A DNA stretch of 64,000 bases from an uncultured Prevotella sp. (lineage in GTDB: Bacteria; Bacteroidota; Bacteroidia; Bacteroidales; Bacteroidaceae): the NCBI GenBank assembly GCA_900540375.1, contig UQFS01000002.1:62001-126000 (forward strand), read 5' to 3'. The position numbers and the translations under genes are program-made. This document shows, one piece after another, positions 15,573 to 22,882 of the stretch (the first letter of the stretch is position 1; each line of letters opens with the position of its first letter). The notes beneath the pieces were generated by a model. That model saw nothing but the letters and a program-made list of their open reading frames with translations. It was not told the DNA's origin and did not search any database.

Positions 15573-16511
15573 TCATAATTTTCTTATAATTTCTTCTACT
15601 TGGTCATACTGACGCTGTGTAAGCGCATAACTTTTTCGGTCACTGCCATCGGGCTTAGACTCTACGAGATATGTATAGTTGTTCTTGCCACCAATTTTCT
15701 TATTTAACTGGTTGGGGTTGGTGTCAATCCTCTTTAGCTTTACAAAGATGGCGACAATGTTTAGAGCCATGGCCTTATTCATCTGCCAGTCATTATTATT
15801 GGGCCTGATATTCATAAAGCGTTTTAAGAGGTCGGCATCGTCACATACCTTTTCAAAACAACAGAATAAGGACTGGTAATTATCATTGCCGAATAAATCC
15901 TCCAAAGGCGAGAGGTGCTCCTGCAAGAGAGAAATGATTTTATCTTTGTCGCTCTCCTTCTTGTACCGGATTGAATTGTCCACTGAAGATTCCTCAAGAG
16001 GATTATAGGGGTCGATGACTATTTTATTTCCCCGACTGTCAATATTATGCTCATTGAACAATCCATGATAATAATCAAAAGTTGAGTCACCGATGGTTTC
16101 GATAATCACATTGACGATATCGTCCTCCTCGCTAAAGTCATCTTTTTCATGTCCTCGTCCGATATGGTTGACCAATCGGATGGCAGTGACAGTCATCACA
16201 AGTTTAGCCGTTTCAGAGGCTTCGTCGGGCGTACGTAGTACTGAGGATTTCTTTTCAGATTCCAAACGAGCGCAGTCCTCCTGCATCCAATTATACATAA
16301 AGGGTACCAAGTCATCGCGGTGTGAATTCTGCTTCTTTAATTTCTCTATACAGAGGCTGCTCTCATGCCAAATATCCATTGGATCGAGCTCGTTACGCTC
16401 CCGTCTCAATTTATTCAGAGCATACCCCCATTGCCGAAACATAGAGCCTTCTTCGCCGTCAAAAAGTTCCTTAAGATATTCTTCCTTTTCTTCAATTGTC
16501 AGTTGTCGCAT
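15573..16511 (-). CDS. Unrecognised protein B of an overlapping two-gene operon
   Basis: 312 residues, soluble, helix-rich and highly charged, with no signal peptide or membrane segment and no nuclease, ATPase or HTH motif that I can see. An acidic stretch (EKDDFSEEDD) lies near residue 125. The C-terminal third (NIRPNNNDWQMNKAMALNIV, then KKIGGKNNYTYLVE) looks like a compact domain. Its ATG lies inside the upstream gene: the two coding regions overlap by 20 bases, so translation is coupled and the proteins probably work together. It lies in a more AT-rich stretch than the core genes. No family recognised. Confidence 0.8.
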   Translation of the reverse strand: MRQLTIEEKEEYLKELFDGEEGSMFRQWGYALNKLRRERNELDPMDIWHESSLCIEKLKKQNSHRDDLVPFMYNWMQEDCARLESEKKSSVLRTPDEASETAKLVMTVTAIRLVNHIGRGHEKDDFSEEDDIVNVIIETIGDSTFDYYHGLFNEHNIDSRGNKIVIDPYNPLEESSVDNSIRYKKESDKDKIISLLQEHLSPLEDLFGNDNYQSLFCCFEKVCDDADLLKRFMNIRPNNNDWQMNKAMALNIVAIFVKLKRIDTNPNQLNKKIGGKNNYTYLVESKPDGSDRKSYALTQRQYDQVEEIIRKL

Positions 16512-17427
16512 GGGATTCTATGCCATTCTCAAGTTGCTTTATAATCATGTTTTTGGTATCATCGGGGAACAGCTGTGGCTGCTGGGGACACATCGTACTG
16601 ATGGTGGCATCACTGAAGTTGACGTACTTGTAGCTGTCCTTGCCTACAGGAATAGTTCTGTTCATTCCGTTGGGCTTCAGAGTGATAGATCCGTCACCTC
16701 CTACCTCGCTGGCCGCATCCACCATCTCTTTCATCCATTCATCCTTTTTGTCGATAACCGCGCTGGAGCCCTTCCCGGCATCAGCGGTGATGCATATCTT
16801 CGATTTTGTTCCCGTCCTTGCTTCCCTTATAAACTCTATCCGCTTGTTGATGCGGTCAAGGTTAGGCTTGGGCCAACTAAATACCACCTTTTGGAATCCT
16901 TTGGAGTATGTGGATGAATCGCTCACAATATCCCAAAAATGCGCTGGTTGAAACAGGTGCTCAAGACGGATGGTAATGGCGAATCGAGAGGCCAACGCCA
17001 CACTCAACGTATGAAAAAGTATATTCTCTACGGTTGAAAGCTTGGTAAAAGCCGATGGGTTCACCTCTATCGCAAGCCGCTGAATGCCCGGCCTGTTATC
17101 CACAAACACTATACAACGCCGATAATCGTCAATGCTGTGTGGCTGGAGGCTCATGTCGTGTGCCGTGCGTTTGTGGTTGTTGAGTAGCATCATCGCAAAG
17201 ATGCCGTCGCCAGGTTTCGCAATGAATTGATGAATATATTGTGTACCCCTCTTGTTTGCATAAGTAAGTGGTTTGCTGCCGGAATAGTCGTCCATGAGCA
17301 GTTGCCCGAATCTTGTCTGTCTGTTGGCAAAACTTTCTTCGGACAGTTGTTTCCTCAATGGCTGCCCGAAGAAATCATCATCGGGAAGCTGCTCAAACTC
17401 ATAGTTGTATAGCGCGAATGTTGCCAT
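16492..17427 (-). CDS. Unrecognised protein A of an overlapping two-gene operon
   Basis: 311 residues, soluble, no signal peptide. The N-terminal 120 residues look beta-rich (FALYNYEFEQLP, YIHQFIAKPGDGIFAMMLL). Then come AIEVNPSAFTKLSTVENIL and VVFSWPKPNLDRINKRIEF, a layout faintly like DUF4747-type or RexA-like proteins, but the resemblance is by eye and unproven. An EMVDAASEVGGDGSITLKP segment lies near 235. It is the first gene of the pair and has its own TTTG/TAACTTTG promoter downstream of the methyltransferase terminator. Function unknown; position beside a restriction-modification operon suggests defence (inference). Confidence 0.8.
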   Translation of the reverse strand: MATFALYNYEFEQLPDDDFFGQPLRKQLSEESFANRQTRFGQLLMDDYSGSKPLTYANKRGTQYIHQFIAKPGDGIFAMMLLNNHKRTAHDMSLQPHSIDDYRRCIVFVDNRPGIQRLAIEVNPSAFTKLSTVENILFHTLSVALASRFAITIRLEHLFQPAHFWDIVSDSSTYSKGFQKVVFSWPKPNLDRINKRIEFIREARTGTKSKICITADAGKGSSAVIDKKDEWMKEMVDAASEVGGDGSITLKPNGMNRTIPVGKDSYKYVNFSDATISTMCPQQPQLFPDDTKNMIIKQLENGIESHATTDN

Positions 17428-17502
17428 TGTGTATTAGTCTTTTCTGATTGTTTTCAATAGGCCGCCGGCAAAGAACCTTAGGTCGTGTTAGCTTTTGATA
17501 CA

Positions 17503-17534
17503 CAAAGTTAAGAAAAATATTCTTTTTGCGCAAA
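17503..17534 (-). promoter_or_regulatory. Promoter of the two-gene unknown operon
   Basis: Minus-strand TTTG (17534-17531) and TAACTTTG (17510-17503), 20 bases apart, a full consensus. The leader to ATG 17427 is about 70 bases. Confidence 0.75.
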
Positions 17535-17539
17535 TAATA

Positions 17540-17585
17540 GAAGAGAAAAAATCAAAACGCCGCAGACGATGGATGTCTGCGGCGT
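17540..17585 (-). terminator. Rho-independent terminator of the restriction-modification operon
   Basis: A perfect 11-base stem (17557-17567 with 17575-17585, loop 7) is followed on the minus strand by TTTTGATTTTTT, starting 11 bases after the methyltransferase stop. Confidence 0.85.
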
Positions 17586-17595
17586 GGTTGTATAG

Positions 17596-18903
17596 TTAAA
17601 AAAGAGCTGCCTGCCGGGGAGGGAGCATGATCCGGGCTGTGTGATTGGCAACTGCAATGTCGATAGGTGCGGGGGCTGCGTGCTCAAGATCATTCATCAG
17701 CCTCATTATAGCACGACCCATTGCCCATGCTAAATTTACAGGTACAGCATTTCCTATCTGCTTGTACTTATCGGACATAGATCCCATAAAATGCCAATCG
17801 TCGGGGAATGTTTGTATTCGAGCGTACTCGCGAACAGTTAATGGTCTCGTCTCTATCGGGTGGCAACGCTCTGTCTGCTTCTGAGCCGGTGCACAAGTCA
17901 AAGTCAGTGAAGGCTCGTCCATTGATAATCTGCGGGCCATACCCGTTTTGCCGCCTCCAAGACAGAAACTTTTGCCCATGTATTCTTTTTGAACATCTTC
18001 CGGGAGGTCACGCCAGTCACCACCTTCTGGAACCATCGCCATAACTTGTCTTTTACGCTCAGGGTATTCCTGCCCCTCAGATTGAGGAACGTCATGATCA
18101 TAAAGTATTCCTCTAAAGAATGCATCCCTCAAAGTTACCACACGATGGTAAGGTGATGGCCAATGAAATTCAGCTAAAGGAGCAATATCATTTCGAACGG
18201 CAACAAGGAATAATCTTTCACGCTTTTGGGGCACTTGATACATCACAGCTTTTAGCACCCTTGGCTCTACAAGGGTATATCCAAGTTCTGCTATAGCATT
18301 TTTGATGGTATCGAGTGTCCGACCATTGTCATGCGATAGTAATCCTTTGACATTCTCACAAAGGAAAACCCTTGGATGGATTTCTGAAACTGCTCTTGCA
18401 AGTTCAAAGAAAAGCGTGCCACGAGTGTCCTTGAATCCGCCCTTTTTTCCTGCAAAGGAAAACGCTTGACATGGAAAACCGCCAGTAAGTAAATCTACTT
18501 GGCCTTGTAAGGGACGGAAATCAACATTATGGATATCTTCTTGTAGGACATTCCATTCGGGATGGTTTGCACGAAGAGTATCACAAGCAGGGGTAACCAA
18601 TTCGTTGAGCAAAATATGTTGAAATCCTGCCAAGCGCATTCCTAAAGCCAATCCACCAGCTCCGGCAAACAACTCTACGGATGTAAAAGGTCGAAGCGGC
18701 TGGGTGTGCATTTCTTCGTCCCAATTGCTTTCCAACATCATTCTAACAGGCATAACGTTTTGAAGGTCTTCCATATAGAAACCCCTCTGTCCACGGTCAT
18801 TTGTATGCTCAGGGAAAGTGCCTTTGTCCAACCAGCTATTGACAGAAGCAAACGATGCACCTAAGATGTCTGCTACATTATTAACAGATATAAAATTGGG
18901 CAT
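17596..18903 (-). CDS. C5-cytosine DNA methyltransferase with N-terminal helix-turn-helix
   Basis: 435 residues. The catalytic part shows motif I (FAGAGGLALG, 79-88), motif IV with nucleophile Cys145 in GGFPCQAFSF, ENV at 183-185 (motif VI), the QKRERLFLV motif VIII, and a late IGNAVPVNLA (motif X). It transfers methyl from SAM to cytosine C5 in a specific site. The first 60 residues resemble a MerR-like HTH (SVNNVADILGASFASVNSWLDKG), as in methyltransferases that repress their own operon. It overlaps the endonuclease stop by one base (TAATG). The site specificity cannot be read from sequence. Confidence 0.95.
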   Translation of the reverse strand: MPNFISVNNVADILGASFASVNSWLDKGTFPEHTNDRGQRGFYMEDLQNVMPVRMMLESNWDEEMHTQPLRPFTSVELFAGAGGLALGMRLAGFQHILLNELVTPACDTLRANHPEWNVLQEDIHNVDFRPLQGQVDLLTGGFPCQAFSFAGKKGGFKDTRGTLFFELARAVSEIHPRVFLCENVKGLLSHDNGRTLDTIKNAIAELGYTLVEPRVLKAVMYQVPQKRERLFLVAVRNDIAPLAEFHWPSPYHRVVTLRDAFFRGILYDHDVPQSEGQEYPERKRQVMAMVPEGGDWRDLPEDVQKEYMGKSFCLGGGKTGMARRLSMDEPSLTLTCAPAQKQTERCHPIETRPLTVREYARIQTFPDDWHFMGSMSDKYKQIGNAVPVNLAWAMGRAIMRLMNDLEHAAPAPIDIAVANHTARIMLPPRQAALF

Positions 18904-19619
18904 TAGTAACCTCCTTTCTCGTCAATCTCTGCTGCAATCTCCTGGACTTTCCTTAAAATGATTTCGCTGCCATTGATTCCTTCTTCTTCAACGACTTCGC
19001 CAAACCCTTTTGAGAGTCGCTTGTAGAAGTTCTCATCCCCGGTTACATGCGTCCAAAACTCTCTTCCGCAATACACAGGATAAGTCTTGTCGATATTTTT
19101 GTAGTTGCCCGACAGCTCCGACGGCTCGCCGTAGAGCACGCCCACGATGAGGTCGCCAATTTGCAGGGGCAGGCGGTCGAGGCGTGCCTTGGACTGCAGA
19201 TGGCCGAAATGCCCCATGATGGTGGCCACATCGTCGGCGTTGATCGTCTGTGGGCCAGCCTTGCACTGACAATACTTAGTCCGTCCGTCGATGGCATCGG
19301 TGAACTCGATGTCAATGCCGTCGATACCCGATGCTTTGCCGGCAACCTCTGCCAGCGAGGAGATGAACACCTGCAGGTTCTGGCCAAAACTGGTGTTGAT
19401 GCTCGTGCCGAGGATGCGCGGATAGATCAGAGCCTTGGCAAGAGACAGTGAACTCGTGTCGCCACAGAGAAACGAGGCCAAATAGTTCACAAGGAACGGG
19501 TTGACATTGAAACTCTTCAGTTGGAGCTTCTCGACGTTTTTCAAGTGAGCCGGAATGATGATACTGCGGAAATATTCCTTTCCTTTCTCTATGATAGCTT
19601 TTTTCTGTTTTTCTTCCAT
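18903..19619 (-). CDS. Type II restriction endonuclease, PmeII-like
   Basis: 238 residues from ATG 19619; the frame extends ten codons upstream, but family members open near MEEKQKKAIIE. Family pattern: KSFNVNPFLVNYLASF, AKALIYPRILGTSINTSFGQ, then GIDIEF and KYCQCKAGPQTINADDV. Asp103 with Gln118-Cys-Lys120 fits a PD-(D/E)xK core with Q in place of E/D. Cuts unmodified DNA, presumably at the site protected by the downstream methyltransferase. Gene order is endonuclease first, with a one-base overlap. Family name is from memory of the conserved blocks. Confidence 0.8.
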   Translation of the reverse strand: MEEKQKKAIIEKGKEYFRSIIIPAHLKNVEKLQLKSFNVNPFLVNYLASFLCGDTSSLSLAKALIYPRILGTSINTSFGQNLQVFISSLAEVAGKASGIDGIDIEFTDAIDGRTKYCQCKAGPQTINADDVATIMGHFGHLQSKARLDRLPLQIGDLIVGVLYGEPSELSGNYKNIDKTYPVYCGREFWTHVTGDENFYKRLSKGFGEVVEEEGINGSEIILRKVQEIAAEIDEKGGY

Positions 19620-19706
19620 GATGGGCAATTCTTTTCTTTCGACCTGCAAATATACAACCTTTTTCCGAACTCACCAACTCCCCGCCCTTTTTCTTTCCTT
19701 CCCCAT

Positions 19707-19745
19707 CCGCTACACTGCTACACCGCTACACCGCTACATTTATAG
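19707..19745. repeat. TGTAGCGG octamer array 2 (inverted), with outer CTATAAA
   Basis: Four units in inverse orientation: CCGCTACA, CTGCTACA, CCGCTACA, CCGCTACA, then TTTATAG. Bases 19725-19745 are the exact reverse complement of 11665-11685. Confidence 0.85.
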
Positions 19746-19795
19746 CTATCGCATGTCGGCAAAAACACAGAATGTAAATAAACAAGAAAGAAATA

Positions 19796-19866
19796 ATAAT
19801 ATTATAAAATACTAATAATTAATATATTAAATAATAATATAATATATAATAATATAATATATTTTT
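19796..19866. other. Extreme AT tract
   Basis: About 70 bases almost wholly of A and T (TAATATAT-type runs). It could be an easily melted site, curved promoter DNA or a nucleoid-protein target; nothing decides between them. Confidence 0.6.
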
Positions 19867-19920
19867 ACTCTATAGTCTCATTTTCACCGATTTTCTCTAT
19901 GTATGTCAGTATCGGCCTTA

Positions 19921-19952
19921 TGTAGCGGTGTAGCGGTGTAGCAGTGTAGCGC
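19921..19952. repeat. TGTAGCGG octamer array 3
   Basis: Four direct units: TGTAGCGG, TGTAGCGG, TGTAGCAG, TGTAGCGC. It forms an inverted pair with array 2 around the AT tract. Confidence 0.85.
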
Positions 19953-20115
19953 ATGATGATTAGGAGTTAGGAATCAGGAGTTGAGAGTTCCGTCCTGCCA
20001 AACGATAAATATACTTTGAGCAAAAAATAATCACGCTCCCCGCAAACCTTATATATAGAAAAATGAGGTTCAAGGCTTGTTGTTAACAGATTTTAACTGC
20101 AATAGAAACCGCCAA

Positions 20116-20147
20116 TTTGGAAGCGGACGATTTGTGTTGTATCTTTG
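20116..20147 (+). promoter_or_regulatory. Promoter of the HU-like/smalltalk operon
   Basis: TTTG at 20116-20119 and TATCTTTG at 20140-20147, 20 bases apart, a full consensus; the leader is about 88 bases. Confidence 0.8.
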
Positions 20148-20238
20148 CAATGTAAACAATAAACGAGCCGGAACGAGCCACTTCATCAAACGGAAGCTGC
20201 TCAACTCCTAACTCCTAAATTCTAACTAAAATACGCTT

Positions 20239-20700
20239 ATGCTACACTACAAGATTTATCAAAACAAGTCCAAGGGCAACAAGGCCTACGGCAAGTGGTT
20301 CGCCCGCGCCACCGTCAACCAAACCATCGACCTCGACAAGCTGGCCGAGCACATGTCCAACCACAACACGCCTTACTCCAAGGGTGCCATCTACGGCGTG
20401 CTGACCGACATGGTGAACTGCATCCGCGAGCTCGTCCTCGAGGGCAACGCTGTGAAGATTCCCAACCTTGCCATCTTCTCCGCAGGCATTACCACCACGG
20501 CAGCCAGCACTCCCGACGCTTTCAAGCCCTCCGCCAACATCAAGTCGGTGCACCTCCGTGCCCGCTCCACCGGTGATCTCACCCGCGCCGTGCTCACCTC
20601 CGCGGCACAAATACAGGAGGCCGGCGCCTATGACCGAGGTACGGGCACGGGTACGGATAAAACGGCGACACCGGCAGATGGCGGAACAACCAAACCGTAG
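20239..20700 (+). CDS. HU-like DNA-binding protein of island type (HU-HIG)
   Basis: 153 residues. Residues 1-120 follow the HU-like layout of Bacteroidetes island proteins: YKIYQNKSKGNKAYGKWFARA, a helical KLAEHMSNHNTPYSKGAIYGVLTDMVNCIRELVLEGNAVKI, a strand NLAIFSAGI, then IKSVHLRARSTGDLT. The tail (TGTGTDKTATPADGG) is low complexity. Such proteins bend or bind DNA. It is typically followed by smalltalk and an amidase gene; here smalltalk follows, but the amidase does not. Confidence 0.85.
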   Translation: MLHYKIYQNKSKGNKAYGKWFARATVNQTIDLDKLAEHMSNHNTPYSKGAIYGVLTDMVNCIRELVLEGNAVKIPNLAIFSAGITTTAASTPDAFKPSANIKSVHLRARSTGDLTRAVLTSAAQIQEAGAYDRGTGTGTDKTATPADGGTTKP

Positions 20701-20705
20701 GCCTT

Positions 20706-20737
20706 AGAGTGGGGAGTGATGCCGCACTCCTCACTCT
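20706..20737 (+). other. Intercistronic hairpin
   Basis: A 12-base stem with one G-U pair (AGAGTGGGGAGT/ACTCCTCACTCT) and an 8-base loop lies between the HU-like and smalltalk genes. There is no T-run, so it more likely tunes mRNA stability than terminates. Confidence 0.55.
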
Positions 20738-20786
20738 AACTCCTTGCTGCACACTTTAAATCCTAACTTCTAATTCATCACTAACT

Positions 20787-20891
20787 ATGTCCGTAGAAAA
20801 CAAGAAAGAAACCTGGAAGATGGTCATCAACATGTTGATCTCCATCCTCACCGCCATCGCCACGACTTTTGGTCTGACCAGCTGCATGTGA
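20787..20891 (+). CDS. Smalltalk family microprotein
   Basis: 34 residues. It has a short charged start (VENKKETWK), one hydrophobic helix (about 12-30, MVINMLISILTAIATTFGL) and ends in TSCM. This is the pattern of the Bacteroidetes 'smalltalk' microproteins, which regularly follow HU-like genes. It could be a membrane peptide. Function is unknown in the family. It lies 86 bases after the HU-like gene, across a hairpin, and before a terminator, so the two share a transcript. Confidence 0.85.
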   Translation: MSVENKKETWKMVINMLISILTAIATTFGLTSCM

Positions 20892-20920
20892 TTTAAAGCC
20901 TGAAAAAGGTAAAAGAAAAG

Positions 20921-20966
20921 TCCCGCTCTGTTCTCACGGGAGAATGAGAGTGGGATTATTTTTTTA
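20921..20966. terminator. Bidirectional terminator
   Basis: TCCCGCTCT pairs with AGAGTGGGA (one wobble) and is followed by TTATTTTTTT on the plus strand; the minus strand shows CTTTTCTTTT. It ends the smalltalk operon and probably the helicase gene. Confidence 0.75.
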
Positions 20967-21004
20967 TGCTGTCAGCAATGATGGTCGCTATGGCTGTTTG
21001 ATGT

Positions 21005-22861
21005 TTATGAAGAGGAGCGGCGGGAAGCGAGCTTCTTGAGCTTTTCCGCGATGCGCGGGTATTCGGGGCAGAGCTTGAGCGCCTTCTCGTAGTTGCGGAT
21101 GGCAGCCTCGGTGATGCCCTCGTGCTCGCACTCCCTGCCCATGATGACGTATTCGGCGGCGAGGTGCTTGAGGAAGTCCTCGGTTTTCTTCTCCTTCTCC
21201 TTCAGTGCCTCGATCTCTCTCTGCTGCCGGTTGATGATGTCGAGCTTGCGGCGGATATACCTTTTCGCTATCGGCTTCTCGATGTCGTAGCGGCTGTGGA
21301 TGGCAATGAAGAAATGGTCCAGCGCAGCCTGCATGTCTCCCTTGTCAAAGGCACTGACGGCATCGAAGTATTCCTTGTCGGCCTTGGACTGCTGCAAGGC
21401 CTTGCTGATGATCTGCGTATTGTTGTAGTTGCTCTTGGCATAGTCCATGACATCCTGCCGGACAAAGATCTCGCTGCGCTGGATGGGGGTCTTCAGCGTG
21501 ATGCCCTCCAGGGAACGGCAGCGCGAGAGGGCCACGTAGGTCTGGCCGCCGGCGAAGACTCCGCCCGTGAAGTCGATGCGCACGTGGGTGAAGGTAAGTC
21601 CCTGGCTCTTGTGTACGGTGATGGCCCAGGCCAACCGCAAGGGGAACTGGGTATAGGTCCCCAACTCCTTCTCTTCGATCTTCTTCTCCTGCTCGTTGTA
21701 GGAGTATTGCATGTTGCTCCAAATCTCGCGTTTCACATCCACCTCCTCTCCGTCTTCGGTTCTGACGAGGATATGCTCCTGCTCGTCCTCGTCAAAGGCG
21801 ATGATGGTGCCCAGGGTGCCGTTGACCCAGCGGTGCTCTCTGTCGTTCTTGACAAACAGCACTTGGGCGCCGAGCTTCAGATGCAGTTCCTGTGGGGTAG
21901 GGAGGCTGTTGAGTGGGAAATCGCCCTCTGTCACGCCCATGAAGACGGCTGGATTGCCGGGCAGCTGCGCCAGCTTTCGGTCATTGATGAAGTCGACCGT
22001 GTCGCGGCGGGTGGACAGTGTGATGGAGAGTTCATTGCGTTGGTCTTTGCCTTTCCCTTCAACGTCATTGGAAGATGCTGACGACGGTGCAGGCGGCTGA
22101 CTGTCACGTGCTTCCGGAGCCGTGTCAGGAGAAGGGAGGGAAGAGAGGGCTCCCGTGCTCTCTACTTGGCGGTTGAGGCGTTGCAGATCCGTGTCCGTCA
22201 CTTGGGCGGAGCGGATATGGTCGAGGATGTGGAGAAAGATGGGATCGCTTTGCCGGTAGACCTTTCGCAACTCTATCGAGACCAATTGCAGTTGCTGGAA
22301 GACATGAGCCTCGAAGAAGAAAGCGGAGCGATAGAAAGGACTGAGCAGCTGACGGTCTTCCTCCTTGACGACAGGCTCCAGCTGGTAGACATCGCCGACG
22401 AGCAGCAGCTGTTTGCCTCCGAAAGGCTCGCGCATGCGGTGGCAATAGACACGGAGCACCTTGTCGATGAAGTCAATGATGTCGGCCCGGACCATGCTCA
22501 CCTCGTCGATGATGATCAGTTCAAGGCTTTTGATGATCTTGATCTTCTCGGCATTGTACTTCAAGGTGTCGCGCAGATGTCTGACGGTGTAGCGGATGTC
22601 ATTGGGAACGAGCGGATGAAAAGGAATTTTGAAGAAGCTGTGGAGCGTGGAGCCACCGGCGTTGATGGCGGCAATGCCTGTCGGAGCGAGAATGATGTGT
22701 TTCTTCTTGGTGTGGGCCGCAACGTATCTGAGAAAAGTAGATTTACCCGTCCCCGCCTTTCCTGTGAGGAAAAGCGAGCGATGGGTAAACTGTATGATTT
22801 GGAGAGCCTGTTGCATCTCCGGGTTCTCCAGATCGACAGGATCGTCGTGATGATCGTTCAT
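21005..22861 (-). CDS. PIF1/RecD2-type helicase with C-terminal TPR-like region
   Basis: 618 residues. The SF1B helicase core starts at once: Walker A TGKAGTGKST (33-42), ILAPTGIAAINAGGSTLHSFF (motif Ia), IIIDEVSMVRAD (motif II), LLVGDVYQLEPV (motif III), and in the second half WAITVHKSQGLTF and YVALSRCRSLEGI (motifs V/VI). The last 130 residues form helix pairs resembling TPRs (AAIRNYEKALKLCPEYPRIAEKL). It would unwind DNA 5' to 3' by family analogy. Start 22861 is 21 bases after the PBP1A stop, so they are co-transcribed. Confidence 0.9.
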   Translation of the reverse strand: MNDHHDDPVDLENPEMQQALQIIQFTHRSLFLTGKAGTGKSTFLRYVAAHTKKKHIILAPTGIAAINAGGSTLHSFFKIPFHPLVPNDIRYTVRHLRDTLKYNAEKIKIIKSLELIIIDEVSMVRADIIDFIDKVLRVYCHRMREPFGGKQLLLVGDVYQLEPVVKEEDRQLLSPFYRSAFFFEAHVFQQLQLVSIELRKVYRQSDPIFLHILDHIRSAQVTDTDLQRLNRQVESTGALSSLPSPDTAPEARDSQPPAPSSASSNDVEGKGKDQRNELSITLSTRRDTVDFINDRKLAQLPGNPAVFMGVTEGDFPLNSLPTPQELHLKLGAQVLFVKNDREHRWVNGTLGTIIAFDEDEQEHILVRTEDGEEVDVKREIWSNMQYSYNEQEKKIEEKELGTYTQFPLRLAWAITVHKSQGLTFTHVRIDFTGGVFAGGQTYVALSRCRSLEGITLKTPIQRSEIFVRQDVMDYAKSNYNNTQIISKALQQSKADKEYFDAVSAFDKGDMQAALDHFFIAIHSRYDIEKPIAKRYIRRKLDIINRQQREIEALKEKEKKTEDFLKHLAAEYVIMGRECEHEGITEAAIRNYEKALKLCPEYPRIAEKLKKLASRRSSS

Positions 22862-22882
22862 GAAAGCGTGGGGTCTTTAACT

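Larger units (their letters stand above)
19620..20238. other. Gene-free, repeat-rich intergenic region
   Basis: Between divergent endonuclease and HU-like genes. It holds two octamer arrays in inverted orientation, a 70-base AT tract, inverted CTCAACTCCTAA-type degenerate repeats (about 19961-19985 and 20202-20226) and the promoter of the HU-like gene. No coding frame of good quality is seen. Confidence 0.7.
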
